In this document: positions 36,697 to 45,540 of the stretch, one piece after another
Layout of the letters: each line of letters starts with the position of its first letter
Numbering within the stretch: the first letter of the stretch is position 1
NCBI RefSeq assembly: GCF_001590965.1
Contig: NZ_BCTW01000026.1
Coordinates: 1 to 46,976, forward strand
Direction: 5' to 3'
DNA from: Novosphingobium lentum NBRC 107847
Lineage (GTDB): Bacteria; Pseudomonadota; Alphaproteobacteria; Sphingomonadales; Sphingomonadaceae
DNA length: 46,976 nt
The notes under the pieces: model-generated
Told to the model about the DNA's origin: nothing
Databases searched by the model: none
What the model saw: the letters and a program-made list of their open reading frames with translations, nothing else
Made by a program: the position numbers and the translations under genes

Positions 36697-37480
36697 CGTG
36701 GGTAATACGAATGTCGTCTTCGCGCTCGTCGATCGCGGGGCAGGCCCCGGCGGCCACGAGATCAAGTCGCGCTGGCGGGTAGCGACAGATGCCCGGCGCA
36801 CGGGTGATGAATACGCGGTCTGGCTGCTGCAGCTGATGGCACTTCAGGGCTTCGATCGCGCGGCGGTGAACCAGATCATCATCGCCACGGTGGTGCCGCG
36901 CGCGATGCACAACCTGACGCTGCTGGCGCAGAAGTACTTCGGGCTCGATCCGCTGATCGCGGGCGAACCGCCGGTCGAATGGGGCTTCGCCGCCGATATC
37001 GACGAGCCACGCTCGTTGGGCGCGGATCGCGCGGTCAACGTCATCGCCGCGCACGCGCGCTATCCGGGCGACCTGATCGTGGTCGATTTCGGCACCGCGA
37101 CCACGTTCGACGTGGTGGACTTCAACGGCGCCTACAAGGGCGGGATCATCTGTCCGGGCATCAACCTGTCGCTCGATGCGCTGGTCAACGCCGCCGCCAA
37201 GCTGCCGCGCATCGCGATCGAAGCACCGACACGGACCAAGACCGTGATCGGCCGCAACACCGAGGACCAGATGCACATCGGCGTGTTCTGGGGGTATGTG
37301 TCGATGATGGAAGGCCTGATCGCGCGCATCCGCGCCGAGATCGGGCGGCCCGCCAAGGTCATCGCCACCGGGGGGCTGGCAGTGCTGTTCGGCGATCACA
37401 CGGCGATCTTCGACGCGGTCGATACCGACCTTACGCTCGATGGGCTGGCCATCCTCGCGGAGCGGGTGCGTCCGTCGTGA
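36680..37480 (+). CDS. coaX: Type III pantothenate kinase
   Basis: First step of coenzyme A synthesis, ASKHA fold, 266 residues. Visible motifs are the N-terminal phosphate loop LAIDVGNTNVVFALVD, GADRAVNVIAAH, VVDFGTATTFDVVD and GLAVLFGDHTAIFDAVD-like C-terminal motifs. Needs a monovalent cation and is insensitive to CoA feedback in characterised members. Overlaps both neighbours. Confidence 0.95.
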   Translation: MLLAIDVGNTNVVFALVDRGAGPGGHEIKSRWRVATDARRTGDEYAVWLLQLMALQGFDRAAVNQIIIATVVPRAMHNLTLLAQKYFGLDPLIAGEPPVEWGFAADIDEPRSLGADRAVNVIAAHARYPGDLIVVDFGTATTFDVVDFNGAYKGGIICPGINLSLDALVNAAAKLPRIAIEAPTRTKTVIGRNTEDQMHIGVFWGYVSMMEGLIARIRAEIGRPAKVIATGGLAVLFGDHTAIFDAVDTDLTLDGLAILAERVRPS

Positions 37481-39144
37481 ACGTGCACCGCACCAAAGCC
37501 AAAAGCGAACTGCTGTTTCTCGCGCTCGGCGGTTCGGGCGAGATCGGGATGAACGTCAACCTCTACTGCTGCGACGGCAAGTGGCTGATGGTCGATCTGG
37601 GCATGACCTTTGCCGATCCGCACTATCCCGGCATCGACCTGGTGTTCGCCGACCTCGAATTCATCGAGGACCGGCGCAAGGACCTGCTCGGCGTGGTGCT
37701 GACCCACGCGCACGAGGATCACATCGGCGCGGTGCCCTATTTCGCCGAGGAACTGGGCGTCCCGCTGTACGCGACGCCGTTCACCGCACGGCTGGTGCAG
37801 GCCAAGCTTGACGAGGCGGGCATTGCCGACCGGGTGAAGCTCAACATCCTGCCCAACGACAGCGCATTCTCGCTTGGGCCGTTCGACATCCGCTATGTGC
37901 CGCTGGCGCACAGCATCGCCGAAGGCAACGCGCTGCTGATCGATACGCCGCATGGCCGGATCTTCCACACCGGTGACTGGAAGCTGGACGACGAACCGCG
38001 CGTCGGCGTGCCCGCAACCGAGGAAGAGCTGCGCGAGATCGGCGACGAGGGCGTGCTGGCGCTGGTGTGCGATTCGACCAACGTGTTCAATTCGGCCGCT
38101 TCGGGCTCCGAAGGCGCGGTGCGCGCGGGCCTGCTGGAATCGGTCGCGGCCCAACGCGGCCGACGCGTGGTGGTGACCACGTTCGCCTCCAACGTCGCGC
38201 GGTTGCAGACGCTGGGCGAAGTGGCGCAAGCCTGCAACCGCCAGCTGTGCGTGGCCGGGCGCTCGCTCGACCGGATCATCGGAGTGGCCAAGGCGTCGGG
38301 CTATCTCAAGGACTTCCCCGACACGATCAGCCCCGAGGCGGCGATGGACCTGCCGCGCGGCGAAGTGATGGTGCTGGCCACCGGCGGGCAGGGCGAGGCG
38401 CGCGCCGCGCTGGCGCGGATCGCGGGCAAGCAGCACCCGATCACGCTGGAGGCGGGCGACGTCGTGCTGTTCTCCAGCCGCCAGATTCCCGGCAACGAGC
38501 TGGCGATCGGGCGCATCCAGAACACGCTGGCCGATCGCGGCATCAACATCGTGACCGACCGGCAGAGCATGATCCACGTCTCCGGCCACCCCGGGCGGCC
38601 GGAACTGGTGGCGCTGTATGACTGGATCCAGCCCGAAATGCTGGTGCCGGTCCACGGCGAAATCCGCCACATGGCCGAACAGGCGCGGCTGGGGCTGAGC
38701 GAGGGCATCCCCCGCGCCATCGTGCAGAAGAACGGCGATCTCGTGCGGCTCGCGCCCGATGGTCCGGTCAAGATCGGCGAGGAGCGTGCCGGCCGCCTGC
38801 TGCTCGACGGCGAACTGATCGTGCCCGCCGATGGCGAGGCTATCTCGGCCCGGCGCAAGCTGTCGCAATTCGGGCTGGTGACGGTCGCGCTGGCCGCAAA
38901 CCGCGAGGGCAAGCTGGTGTCACCGGTCGAAATCGCCTCGATCGGCCTGCCGCTGGACGATGACATGGCCGCGTTCGTGGCCGAGGCGCAAGCCGACGTG
39001 GCGCAGGCGATCCGCGACATGAAGGGCGATCGCAAGCGCGATCCGCTGGCGCTGGCCGAAGCCGTGCGGCTTGCCGCGCGCCGGGCGACGCAACGCTGGA
39101 CGGGCAAGAAGCCGGTCGTCCAGGTGATGTTGCGCGAAGGGTAA
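37477..39144 (+). CDS. rnj: Ribonuclease J
   Basis: Metallo-beta-lactamase/beta-CASP ribonuclease with 5'-3' exo- and endonuclease activity, 555 residues. Zinc site H77-A-H79-E-D81-H82 (LTHAHEDHIG), GDWKLDDEP, the CASP block (VTTFASNVARLQ … SGHPGRPEL) and a C-terminal domain. GTG start at 37477 inside the coaX stop. The same genome also has RNase E (998-3940), a combination typical of alphaproteobacteria. Confidence 0.95.
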   Translation: MNVHRTKAKSELLFLALGGSGEIGMNVNLYCCDGKWLMVDLGMTFADPHYPGIDLVFADLEFIEDRRKDLLGVVLTHAHEDHIGAVPYFAEELGVPLYATPFTARLVQAKLDEAGIADRVKLNILPNDSAFSLGPFDIRYVPLAHSIAEGNALLIDTPHGRIFHTGDWKLDDEPRVGVPATEEELREIGDEGVLALVCDSTNVFNSAASGSEGAVRAGLLESVAAQRGRRVVVTTFASNVARLQTLGEVAQACNRQLCVAGRSLDRIIGVAKASGYLKDFPDTISPEAAMDLPRGEVMVLATGGQGEARAALARIAGKQHPITLEAGDVVLFSSRQIPGNELAIGRIQNTLADRGINIVTDRQSMIHVSGHPGRPELVALYDWIQPEMLVPVHGEIRHMAEQARLGLSEGIPRAIVQKNGDLVRLAPDGPVKIGEERAGRLLLDGELIVPADGEAISARRKLSQFGLVTVALAANREGKLVSPVEIASIGLPLDDDMAAFVAEAQADVAQAIRDMKGDRKRDPLALAEAVRLAARRATQRWTGKKPVVQVMLREG

Positions 39145-39150
39145 CGGGCC

Positions 39151-39435
39151 GTGAAGCTTACGTCGATGATCGCCATCTATACCCTGTTCTGGGTGATGTC
39201 GGCCTTTCTGGTGATGCCGTTCGGGCTGCGCACGCCGCGCGAGCTGGGCCACGATATCGTGCCGGGCCAGGCCGAAAGCGCACCCGCCAACTTCAACCCG
39301 CGCCGCATCATGCTGCGCGCGTCGGTGCTGGCGGTGGTGCTGTTCGGCCTGTTCTATGCCAACTATGTCAACGGCTGGGTCGGGGTCGAAGACCTTGACA
39401 TCACACGGCTGACCGGCGGGCCGCCTTCAGGATAA
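39151..39435 (+). CDS. DUF1467 family membrane protein
   Basis: 94 residues, two predicted helices (about residues 5-25 and 56-74) with the polar stretch RTPRELGHDIVPGQAESAPANF between them, characteristic of DUF1467. GTG start 6 nt after rnj. Commonly found next to rnj and proS in alphaproteobacteria; function unknown. It ends 1 nt from the convergent phoB stop, leaving no room for a separate terminator. Confidence 0.88.
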   Translation: MKLTSMIAIYTLFWVMSAFLVMPFGLRTPRELGHDIVPGQAESAPANFNPRRIMLRASVLAVVLFGLFYANYVNGWVGVEDLDITRLTGGPPSG

Positions 39436-39436
39436 G

Positions 39437-40126
39437 TTACACGCCCTCGAGCGCATAACCGGCCGAGCGCACGGTGCGCACCGGATCGGTCGCGCCGGGT
39501 AAGGCGATCGCCTGGCGCAGGCGGCGGATGTGGACGTCGACCGTGCGCAGTTCGATGTCGCTGCCGCTGCCCCACACCGCGTCGAGCAGTTGCCCGCGCG
39601 AAAACACGCGGCCGGGGTGTTCCATCAGATGGCGCAGCAGGCGGAACTCGGTCGGGCCCATCTTCAGCGGCTGGTTGCGGCGGGTGATGCGGTGCGCGTT
39701 GGCGTCGAGCGAGAGGTCGCCCACCACGATCGTCTCGCCCGCCAGTGCCGGGCGGACGCGGCGCAGCACCGCGCCCACGCGCGCGATCAGCTCGCGCGGG
39801 GAGAACGGCTTGGTCACGTAATCGTCGGCGCCGATTTCCAGCCCGCGGATACGGTCTTCCTCGTCGCTGCGTGCGGTGAGCATGATGATCGGAACGTGCG
39901 CGGTTTCCTTGGTACGGCGCAGTCTGCGGCACACTTCGATCCCGCTGGTTCCGCCGATCATCCAGTCGAGCAATACCAGGTCGGGCACGTCCTCGGCGGC
40001 GAGCAACAGCGCCTCGTCACCATCGTCGGTGGTGCGCACTTCGTAGCCTTCGCCACGAAAACGGTACTCGACCAGTTCCGCCAGCGCGGAGTCATCTTCG
40101 ACGAGCAGCAGCTTCGGAGCGGACAA
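39437..40126 (-). CDS. phoB: Phosphate regulon response regulator PhoB
   Basis: OmpR/PhoB family DNA-binding regulator that binds PHO boxes. With the start chosen, 229 residues: a receiver domain with acidic pocket VEDD and phospho-acceptor D54 (LVLLDWMIGG), conserved Lys in VTKPFSPREL, then a winged helix (PTEFRLLRHLMEHPGRVFSRGQLLDAVWG). TTG 40126 was chosen because GGAAGGA lies 6 nt upstream and the product begins MSAPKLLLVEDD as in relatives. The in-frame ATG at 40141 has no ribosome binding site but is possible. Confidence 0.94.
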   Translation of the reverse strand: MSAPKLLLVEDDSALAELVEYRFRGEGYEVRTTDDGDEALLLAAEDVPDLVLLDWMIGGTSGIEVCRRLRRTKETAHVPIIMLTARSDEEDRIRGLEIGADDYVTKPFSPRELIARVGAVLRRVRPALAGETIVVGDLSLDANAHRITRRNQPLKMGPTEFRLLRHLMEHPGRVFSRGQLLDAVWGSGSDIELRTVDVHIRRLRQAIALPGATDPVRTVRSAGYALEGV

Positions 40127-40204
40127 GGCGATTCCTTCCATGACGGTGAAGTTACGCCAACACTACCAATGTTACGACAGAAAGACGGAAAAGCCCGACC
40201 GTCA

Positions 40205-40226
40205 TCCCGCTTGTCGCAAAGCGGGA
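40205..40226. terminator. Hairpin between phoU and phoB
   Basis: TCCCGCTT (40205-40212) pairs perfectly with AAGCGGGA (40219-40226) around a 6 nt loop, 4 nt after the phoU stop. On the minus strand a T-rich run (CTTTTCC) follows about 15 nt later. It could attenuate or end the pst-phoU transcript before phoB. It also resembles a single copy of a sphingomonad-type repeat. Confidence 0.55.
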
Positions 40227-40230
40227 CCGT

Positions 40231-40914
40231 TCAGCCGGGGGGAATCACTTCCTCGCGATCGGGCAGATATTTGCCGGTGGCCGCGTAGTGGACCATTTCG
40301 GCGATGTTGGTGGCATGATCGCCGATCCGTTCGATGTTGCGGGCAACGAACAGCAACTGCGCCGCGCTGCTGATGGTTGCGGGATTTTCCACCATGAACG
40401 ACACCAGGTTGCGGAAGATGCTGTCGTAGAACGCATCGACTTTGGCATCGCGGCGCATGATTTCCTCGGCGGCGACGGCATCGCGCGAGCCATAGGCGGT
40501 CAGCACATCGTGCACCATGTCGGCGGCCAGGTCGTTCATCGCGGGCAGCAGGGTCAGCGGTTCGAAGCGCTTGTGCCCGTCGATGTGGCCCACGCGCTTG
40601 GCGATGTTCTTGGCGTAATCGCCGATCCGCTCGATCACGCCGGCGATCTTGAGCGCAGCGATCACTTCGCGCAAATCGTCCGCCATCGGCGCCCGCAGCG
40701 CCAGCGTGCGCACGGCCAGGCGATCGACTTCCATCTCCAGCGCATCGATGCGCTTGTCGCGCAGGATCACCGCATCGGCCAGGTCCTGCCGCCCACCGAC
40801 AAGCGCGTCCATCGCCTCGCTGATCGAGAGTTCGGCGAGTCCGCCCATTTCCGCGATCAGGCCGCGCAGCCGGGTGATGTCCTCGTCGAAAGCCTTGACG
40901 GTATGTTCCACCAT
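40231..40914 (-). CDS. phoU: Phosphate signalling protein PhoU
   Basis: Negative regulator that couples Pst transport to PhoR. 227 residues in two three-helix repeats, each with the metal-binding signature: VIERIGDYAKNIAKR and NIERIGDHATNIAE. The ATG at 40914 was preferred (MVEHTVKAFDEDITRL matches the family start, GGA upstream). The ATG at 40944, overlapping pstB, is an alternative. Confidence 0.95.
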   Translation of the reverse strand: MVEHTVKAFDEDITRLRGLIAEMGGLAELSISEAMDALVGGRQDLADAVILRDKRIDALEMEVDRLAVRTLALRAPMADDLREVIAALKIAGVIERIGDYAKNIAKRVGHIDGHKRFEPLTLLPAMNDLAADMVHDVLTAYGSRDAVAAEEIMRRDAKVDAFYDSIFRNLVSFMVENPATISSAAQLLFVARNIERIGDHATNIAEMVHYAATGKYLPDREEVIPPG

Positions 40915-40936
40915 TGATTGTCCTACCCGTACCGGT

Positions 40937-41755
40937 TTAGCCATATCGGCCGGTGATATAGTCCTTCGTCCGCTCTTCGCGCGGATTGGTGAAGATATCG
41001 GAAGTTCGGCCATATTCCACCACTTTGCCAAGGTGGAAAAACGCCGTGCGCTGTGAAACGCGGGCGGCCTGCTGCATCGAGTGCGTCACGATGACGATGG
41101 CGTAGCGGCCGCGCAGTTCGTCGATCAGCTCCTCGATCCGCGCGGTGGCGATCGGATCGAGCGCGGAACACGGCTCGTCCATCAGGATCACTTCGGGATC
41201 GACCGCGATGGCGCGGGCGATGCACAGGCGCTGCTGCTGTCCGCCCGACAGCGCAGTGCCGCTGTCGTTGAGCCGGTCCTTCACTTCATCCCACAGCCCG
41301 GCGCGGCGCAGCGACTGTTCGACGATGTTGTCGAGCTCGGGCTTGGCGTTGGTCAGCCCGTGGATGCGCGGGCCGTAAGCGATGTTTTCGTAGATCGACT
41401 TGGGAAACGGGTTGGGCTTCTGGAACACCATGCCCACGCGGGCACGCAACTGCACCACGTCCATGCCCGAGCGGTAGATGTCCTGGCCGTCGAGCAGGAT
41501 CTCGCCCTCGACGCGCGCGCCGGCGATGGTGTCGTTCATGCGGTTGAGCGAGCGCAGGAAGGTCGATTTGCCGCAGCCCGAAGGGCCGATGAAGGCCGTG
41601 ACATAGCGCAGCGGGATATCGATCGACACGTCGTCGATCGCCTGCTTGCTGCCATAGAACACCGAGACGTGGTGCGCGCTCATCTTGTCCGGACCGCCGC
41701 CGCCGGGCAATTCGGCGACCGGGTTGACCTGAACCTGGGGAACCTCGACGCTCAT
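40937..41755 (-). CDS. pstB: Phosphate ABC transporter ATP-binding protein
   Basis: ATPase of the high-affinity phosphate importer, 272 residues. Walker A GPSGCGKST, Q-loop VFQKPNPFPKSI, signature LSGGQQQR, Walker B VILMDEP and the H-loop THSMQQA are all intact. It starts 1 nt after the pstA stop. Confidence 0.97.
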   Translation of the reverse strand: MSVEVPQVQVNPVAELPGGGGPDKMSAHHVSVFYGSKQAIDDVSIDIPLRYVTAFIGPSGCGKSTFLRSLNRMNDTIAGARVEGEILLDGQDIYRSGMDVVQLRARVGMVFQKPNPFPKSIYENIAYGPRIHGLTNAKPELDNIVEQSLRRAGLWDEVKDRLNDSGTALSGGQQQRLCIARAIAVDPEVILMDEPCSALDPIATARIEELIDELRGRYAIVIVTHSMQQAARVSQRTAFFHLGKVVEYGRTSDIFTNPREERTKDYITGRYG

Positions 41756-41756
41756 C

Positions 41757-43019
41757 TTACCACCGTTTCTCGAAACGGTTGCGAAGGTAGATCGCAAGGC
41801 CGTTCATGACGAGCAGGAACACCAGCAGGACCACGATGGCCGCGCTGGTGCGCTCGATAAAGCCGCGGTCGATTTCATCCGACCACAGGAAGATCTGCAC
41901 CGGCAGCACGCTGGACGGCGATGTCAGGCCGTCGGGCGGGCTGGCGACGAACGCGCGCATGCCGATCATCAGCAGCGGCGCGGTTTCGCCCAGCGCGCGG
42001 GCCATGCCGATGATGGTGCCGGTCAGGATACCCGGCAGCGCCAGTGGCAGCACATGATGCGTCACCACCTGAATGCGGCTGGCGCCCACCGCCAGCGCCG
42101 CGTCACGGATCGACGGAGGGACCGACTTGATCGCGTTGCGGCCGGAAATCACGATCACCGGCATCGTCATCAGCGCCAGCGTCATGCCGCCGATCAACGG
42201 GGCGGACCGCAAGTTGGGGAACAGTCCCAGAAACACCGCGAGCCCGAGCAGACCGAAGATGATCGATGGCACGGCAGCCAGGTTGTTGATCGAGATTTCG
42301 ATGACATCGGTCCAGCGGCCGCGCGGCGCGTATTCCTCAAGGTACACCGCCGACAGCACGCCGATCGGGAAGGCCAGCAGCAGCGTGACCAGCATGGTCA
42401 GCATCGAGCCTTTCAGCGCCCCCCAGATCCCCACGGCTTGCGGGCTGGTGGCATCGGAGCGGGTCATGAAGCCCCAGTCGATCGCGTGGACCAGCTTGCC
42501 GTCATGAACCAGCCGGCGCGCCGTGGCCCGCAAGGCAGGATCGCCGTCGCCGCGCTGCGCGGTGACGAGCGCGTCGGTGGTGGGCACCGAGACCGCGATC
42601 TTCTGCTTCAGCTTATCGGGATCGGCGATGATCGAATGGCCGACCTCGCGCCACGCGGCGTCGGAGATCAGCTGCGATCCGCCTTGGCCGAGCGCGGTAT
42701 CGGCGGCGGCGGCCACCGCCAGCGGCAGGCCTGCCGTCTCCAGCGCCTGGACCGCACCGGGTTGCGCCAGCCGTTCGGGCTCGACCTGCAACGCGGCGGC
42801 GGCCAGATCCACGTCGAAGCGCAGTTCGCTGCGCTGGAAGCCACGGATGCCGTTGGCGGTCATCGTCACCAGCAGGAACGCCAGCACGAGCGCGGAAAAT
42901 CCGACCGCCGCCATGCCGATCAGGCGGAAGCGGCGTTCGTCGGAGTAGCGCTTGCGCAGCCGCTTGGCCATGCGCGCATCGCGGGCCGCCAGATCGGCGG
43001 CGGACAGGCCCTCACTCAT
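41757..43019 (-). CDS. pstA: Phosphate ABC transporter permease PstA
   Basis: Inner-membrane permease, 420 residues. After a basic N-terminus and a first helix there is a long periplasmic domain (about residues 55-205, DUF3333-like), then the permease core with the EAA loop SIRDAALAVGASRIQVVTHHVLPLALPGI. Longer than the E. coli protein because of the periplasmic insert, which is usual in alphaproteobacteria. Overlaps pstC by 8 nt. Confidence 0.96.
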   Translation of the reverse strand: MSEGLSAADLAARDARMAKRLRKRYSDERRFRLIGMAAVGFSALVLAFLLVTMTANGIRGFQRSELRFDVDLAAAALQVEPERLAQPGAVQALETAGLPLAVAAAADTALGQGGSQLISDAAWREVGHSIIADPDKLKQKIAVSVPTTDALVTAQRGDGDPALRATARRLVHDGKLVHAIDWGFMTRSDATSPQAVGIWGALKGSMLTMLVTLLLAFPIGVLSAVYLEEYAPRGRWTDVIEISINNLAAVPSIIFGLLGLAVFLGLFPNLRSAPLIGGMTLALMTMPVIVISGRNAIKSVPPSIRDAALAVGASRIQVVTHHVLPLALPGILTGTIIGMARALGETAPLLMIGMRAFVASPPDGLTSPSSVLPVQIFLWSDEIDRGFIERTSAAIVVLLVFLLVMNGLAIYLRNRFEKRW

Positions 43020-44394
43020 AAGCTTCGCGATACCGCTTGACGACGCGCAAGGCGATGAAATTGAGCGTCAGGGTGACGAGGAACAGCACCATGCCCAGCG
43101 CGAATGCGCTCAGCGTGGCGGGATGGTCGAAGCTGCCCTCACCGGTGAGCATGGCGACGATCTGGAAGGTGACCGTGGTCATGCTCTGGAACGGATTGGC
43201 CGAAAGATTGGCCGATGCGCCAGCGGCCATCACCACGATCATGGTTTCGCCGATCGCGCGGCTGATCGCCAGCATCACGCCCGCGACGATGCCGGGCAGC
43301 GCGGCGGGGATCAGCACCTTGCGGATCGTTTCGGACTTGGTTGCGCCCATCGCCAGGCTGCCATCGCGCATCGCCTGCGGCACGGCGGCGATACTGTCGT
43401 CCGCCATCGAGGATACGAACGGGATGATCATCACCCCCATGACCAGCCCCGCCGCCATCGCGCTTTCGCTCGATGCGCTGGAAATGCCCACTGCCCGGGC
43501 CGCGTCGCGCACCAGCGGCGCCACGGTCAGCGCGGCGAAATAGCCGTAGACCACGGTGGGCACGCCGGCGAGAATCTCGAGCAGCGGCTTCATCCACTGG
43601 CGCAGGCGCGGGCTGGCGTATTGCGTGAGGAACACCGCGCTCATCAACCCCAGCGGGATCGCCACCAGCATGGCGATGATCGCGCCGATATAGATCGTGC
43701 CCCAGAACAGCGGGACGATGCCGTAATCGTGCCCATCGGGTGCGCCGGCGCTCATCGGATCGGGCGACCAGTGCGTGCCGAACAGGAAATCGATCGGCGA
43801 GACCATGCCGAAGAACCGCGCGGTCTCGAACATCAGCGAGACCACGATGCCCGCAGTGGTCAGGATCGCCACCATCGAGGCGATCAGCAGCAGGCTCATG
43901 ATCGCGCGTTCGACCCGCGTACGGGCGGTGAATTCGGGCCGAAGCCGCAGAAACGCAAAGGCACCACCGGCAAAGGCGAGCACCAGCGTCGCGGCCAGGC
44001 CGATGATCTGGTAGCGCGTCATCGCCGCCTGGAACGCCGGAATCAAGGCCTTGGCGACCGGGTTGAACACGCCTTGTGCCTGGCCCGAGGCAACATCGCG
44101 CGCCTGCGCCATGATCGTGTCGCGTTCGAACCCGAAGGCGGGCAGGCTGGCTGCGGCGGGATCGGCCAGCACCGACTGGCTGACCATGCCAGGGCTGATC
44201 GAGGTCCAGATCACCGCGAACAGGATCGCCGGCACCGCCACCCACAACGCGACGTACCAGCCATGGTAGCCGGGCAGCGAGTGCAGCCGCACTTGCGGGG
44301 CGGCGCGCTGAAATGCCCAGGCGCGCGAACGTGCCGCCAGCCAGCCTGCAAGGCTCAACCCGAAGGCGAGCAGGAAGAGAATGGCTGGCGGCAT
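43012..44394 (-). CDS. pstC: Phosphate ABC transporter permease PstC
   Basis: Partner permease, 460 residues, with an N-terminal extension of two helices and a loop (about residues 1-110), followed by the core: LLEILAGVPTVVYGYFA and EAA loop QAMRDGSLAMGATKSETIRKVLIPAALPGI. The start lies 17 nt after pstS. Confidence 0.96.
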   Translation of the reverse strand: MPPAILFLLAFGLSLAGWLAARSRAWAFQRAAPQVRLHSLPGYHGWYVALWVAVPAILFAVIWTSISPGMVSQSVLADPAAASLPAFGFERDTIMAQARDVASGQAQGVFNPVAKALIPAFQAAMTRYQIIGLAATLVLAFAGGAFAFLRLRPEFTARTRVERAIMSLLLIASMVAILTTAGIVVSLMFETARFFGMVSPIDFLFGTHWSPDPMSAGAPDGHDYGIVPLFWGTIYIGAIIAMLVAIPLGLMSAVFLTQYASPRLRQWMKPLLEILAGVPTVVYGYFAALTVAPLVRDAARAVGISSASSESAMAAGLVMGVMIIPFVSSMADDSIAAVPQAMRDGSLAMGATKSETIRKVLIPAALPGIVAGVMLAISRAIGETMIVVMAAGASANLSANPFQSMTTVTFQIVAMLTGEGSFDHPATLSAFALGMVLFLVTLTLNFIALRVVKRYREAYE

Positions 44395-44411
44395 CGATTC
44401 GGGACGAGTCC

Positions 44412-45458
44412 TTACTTCAGGTCGGCGCCATCGAGAACCGGCAGATCGGATGCTGCCTTGGCGCTCTTGGCCAGTACGTCGTCAGTGGCAACGATCATGC
44501 CGGCCTTGGACAGGGCGCCATCCTTGCCCCACAATTTGGTCCATTCCATGACATATTCCTTAAGGCCCGGAATGGCCCCGACGTGCGCCTTCTTCACGTA
44601 GATGTAGAGCGGGCGCGCACCCGGATAGCTGAAATCGGCGATCGAGGCATAGCTGGGCGCCACGCCGCCCATGGTCATGCCCTTGAGCTTGTCGGCGTTC
44701 GATTCGAGGTAGGAATAGCCGAAGATGCCCACGGCCTTGTTGTTGGACGCCAGCTTCTGCACGATCAGGTTGTAGTTGTCCGATGTGTCGGCATAGGCGC
44801 CGTCGCTGCGCAAGTCGCCGCAGACCTTGTCGTGCTTGTCCTTGTCGGTGTCCTTCATCGCCTTGACGGCGGGATCGGTCTCGCAGCCTTTGGTCAGGAT
44901 CAGTTCCTTCAACGCGTCGCGCGTGCCCGATATCGTCGCCGGGCCATAGACCATGATCGGCATGTCGGGCAGCGACGGGTTCACGTCCTTCCACGACTTG
45001 GCGGTGTTGGGCTTGCCGAACGGGTTGGCGGCGATCGCCTTGTAGACGTCGACCGGGGTCAGCGCCATCACCGGGCCGTCCGTGGCGTTGGCAAACGCGA
45101 TGCCGTCGATGCCGACCTGGATCTCGGTCACGTCCTTGACGCCGTTTTTCTGGCAATCCTCGAATTCGGCCTTCTTCATGCGGCGCGAGGCGTCCTCGAT
45201 GTCGGGATGCTGCGGACCCACGCCGGCGCAAAACAGCTTCATGCCGCCGCCGGTGCCGTTGCCTTCAACGATCGGCGCCTTGAAGCCGCTGTTGTCCTTG
45301 GCGAAGTTTTCGGCAACGAGCTTGGCGAACGGCAGCACGGTCGATGACCCGACCGCGCGGATCTGGTCGCGGCCCGACGATTGCTGTCCGCCGCATCCGG
45401 CAAGGGCCAGCGCGGCCAGCGCGGTGGCGGAAACGGTTAACCGGCGTGAAATCGTCAT
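44412..45458 (-). CDS. pstS: Phosphate-binding protein PstS (lipoprotein)
   Basis: Periplasmic phosphate receptor, 348 residues. Lipoprotein signal with lipobox ALAGC (Cys22), phosphate-binding loop RAVGSSTVLPFAKL, GNGTGGGMKLF, and SGTRDALKEL for the conserved ligand residues. Belongs to the PstS type with a Lys/Asp-rich region (KAMKDTDKDKHDK). The ATG at 45458 follows GGAAGG; a longer frame to 45497 overlaps the promoter. Confidence 0.96.
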   Translation of the reverse strand: MTISRRLTVSATALAALALAGCGGQQSSGRDQIRAVGSSTVLPFAKLVAENFAKDNSGFKAPIVEGNGTGGGMKLFCAGVGPQHPDIEDASRRMKKAEFEDCQKNGVKDVTEIQVGIDGIAFANATDGPVMALTPVDVYKAIAANPFGKPNTAKSWKDVNPSLPDMPIMVYGPATISGTRDALKELILTKGCETDPAVKAMKDTDKDKHDKVCGDLRSDGAYADTSDNYNLIVQKLASNNKAVGIFGYSYLESNADKLKGMTMGGVAPSYASIADFSYPGARPLYIYVKKAHVGAIPGLKEYVMEWTKLWGKDGALSKAGMIVATDDVLAKSAKAASDLPVLDGADLK

Positions 45459-45509
45459 TGTTCTGAGCCTTCCATCCAAGTGGGCGTTGCGCGCCAATGC
45501 GACAACTGC

Positions 45510-45527
45510 GTGACAGCTTTATGACAC
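45510..45527 (-). promoter_or_regulatory. PHO box upstream of pstS
   Basis: On the minus strand GTGTCATAAAGCTGTCAC matches the PhoB-binding consensus CTGTCATAAAACTGTCAC at 16 of 18 positions. A further half-site-like TTGTCGC lies 4 nt downstream. Located 51 nt before the pstS start, in the 82 bp phoR-pstS gap, where it would control pstSCAB-phoU and perhaps phoB. Confidence 0.85.
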
Positions 45528-45540
45528 TGGTCGGGCGGGG

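Noticed and set aside
40142..40204. PHO box before phoB (CTGTCGTAACATTGG on the minus strand).
   Set aside because: Only one half-site resembles the consensus; the second repeat at 11-bp spacing is missing.
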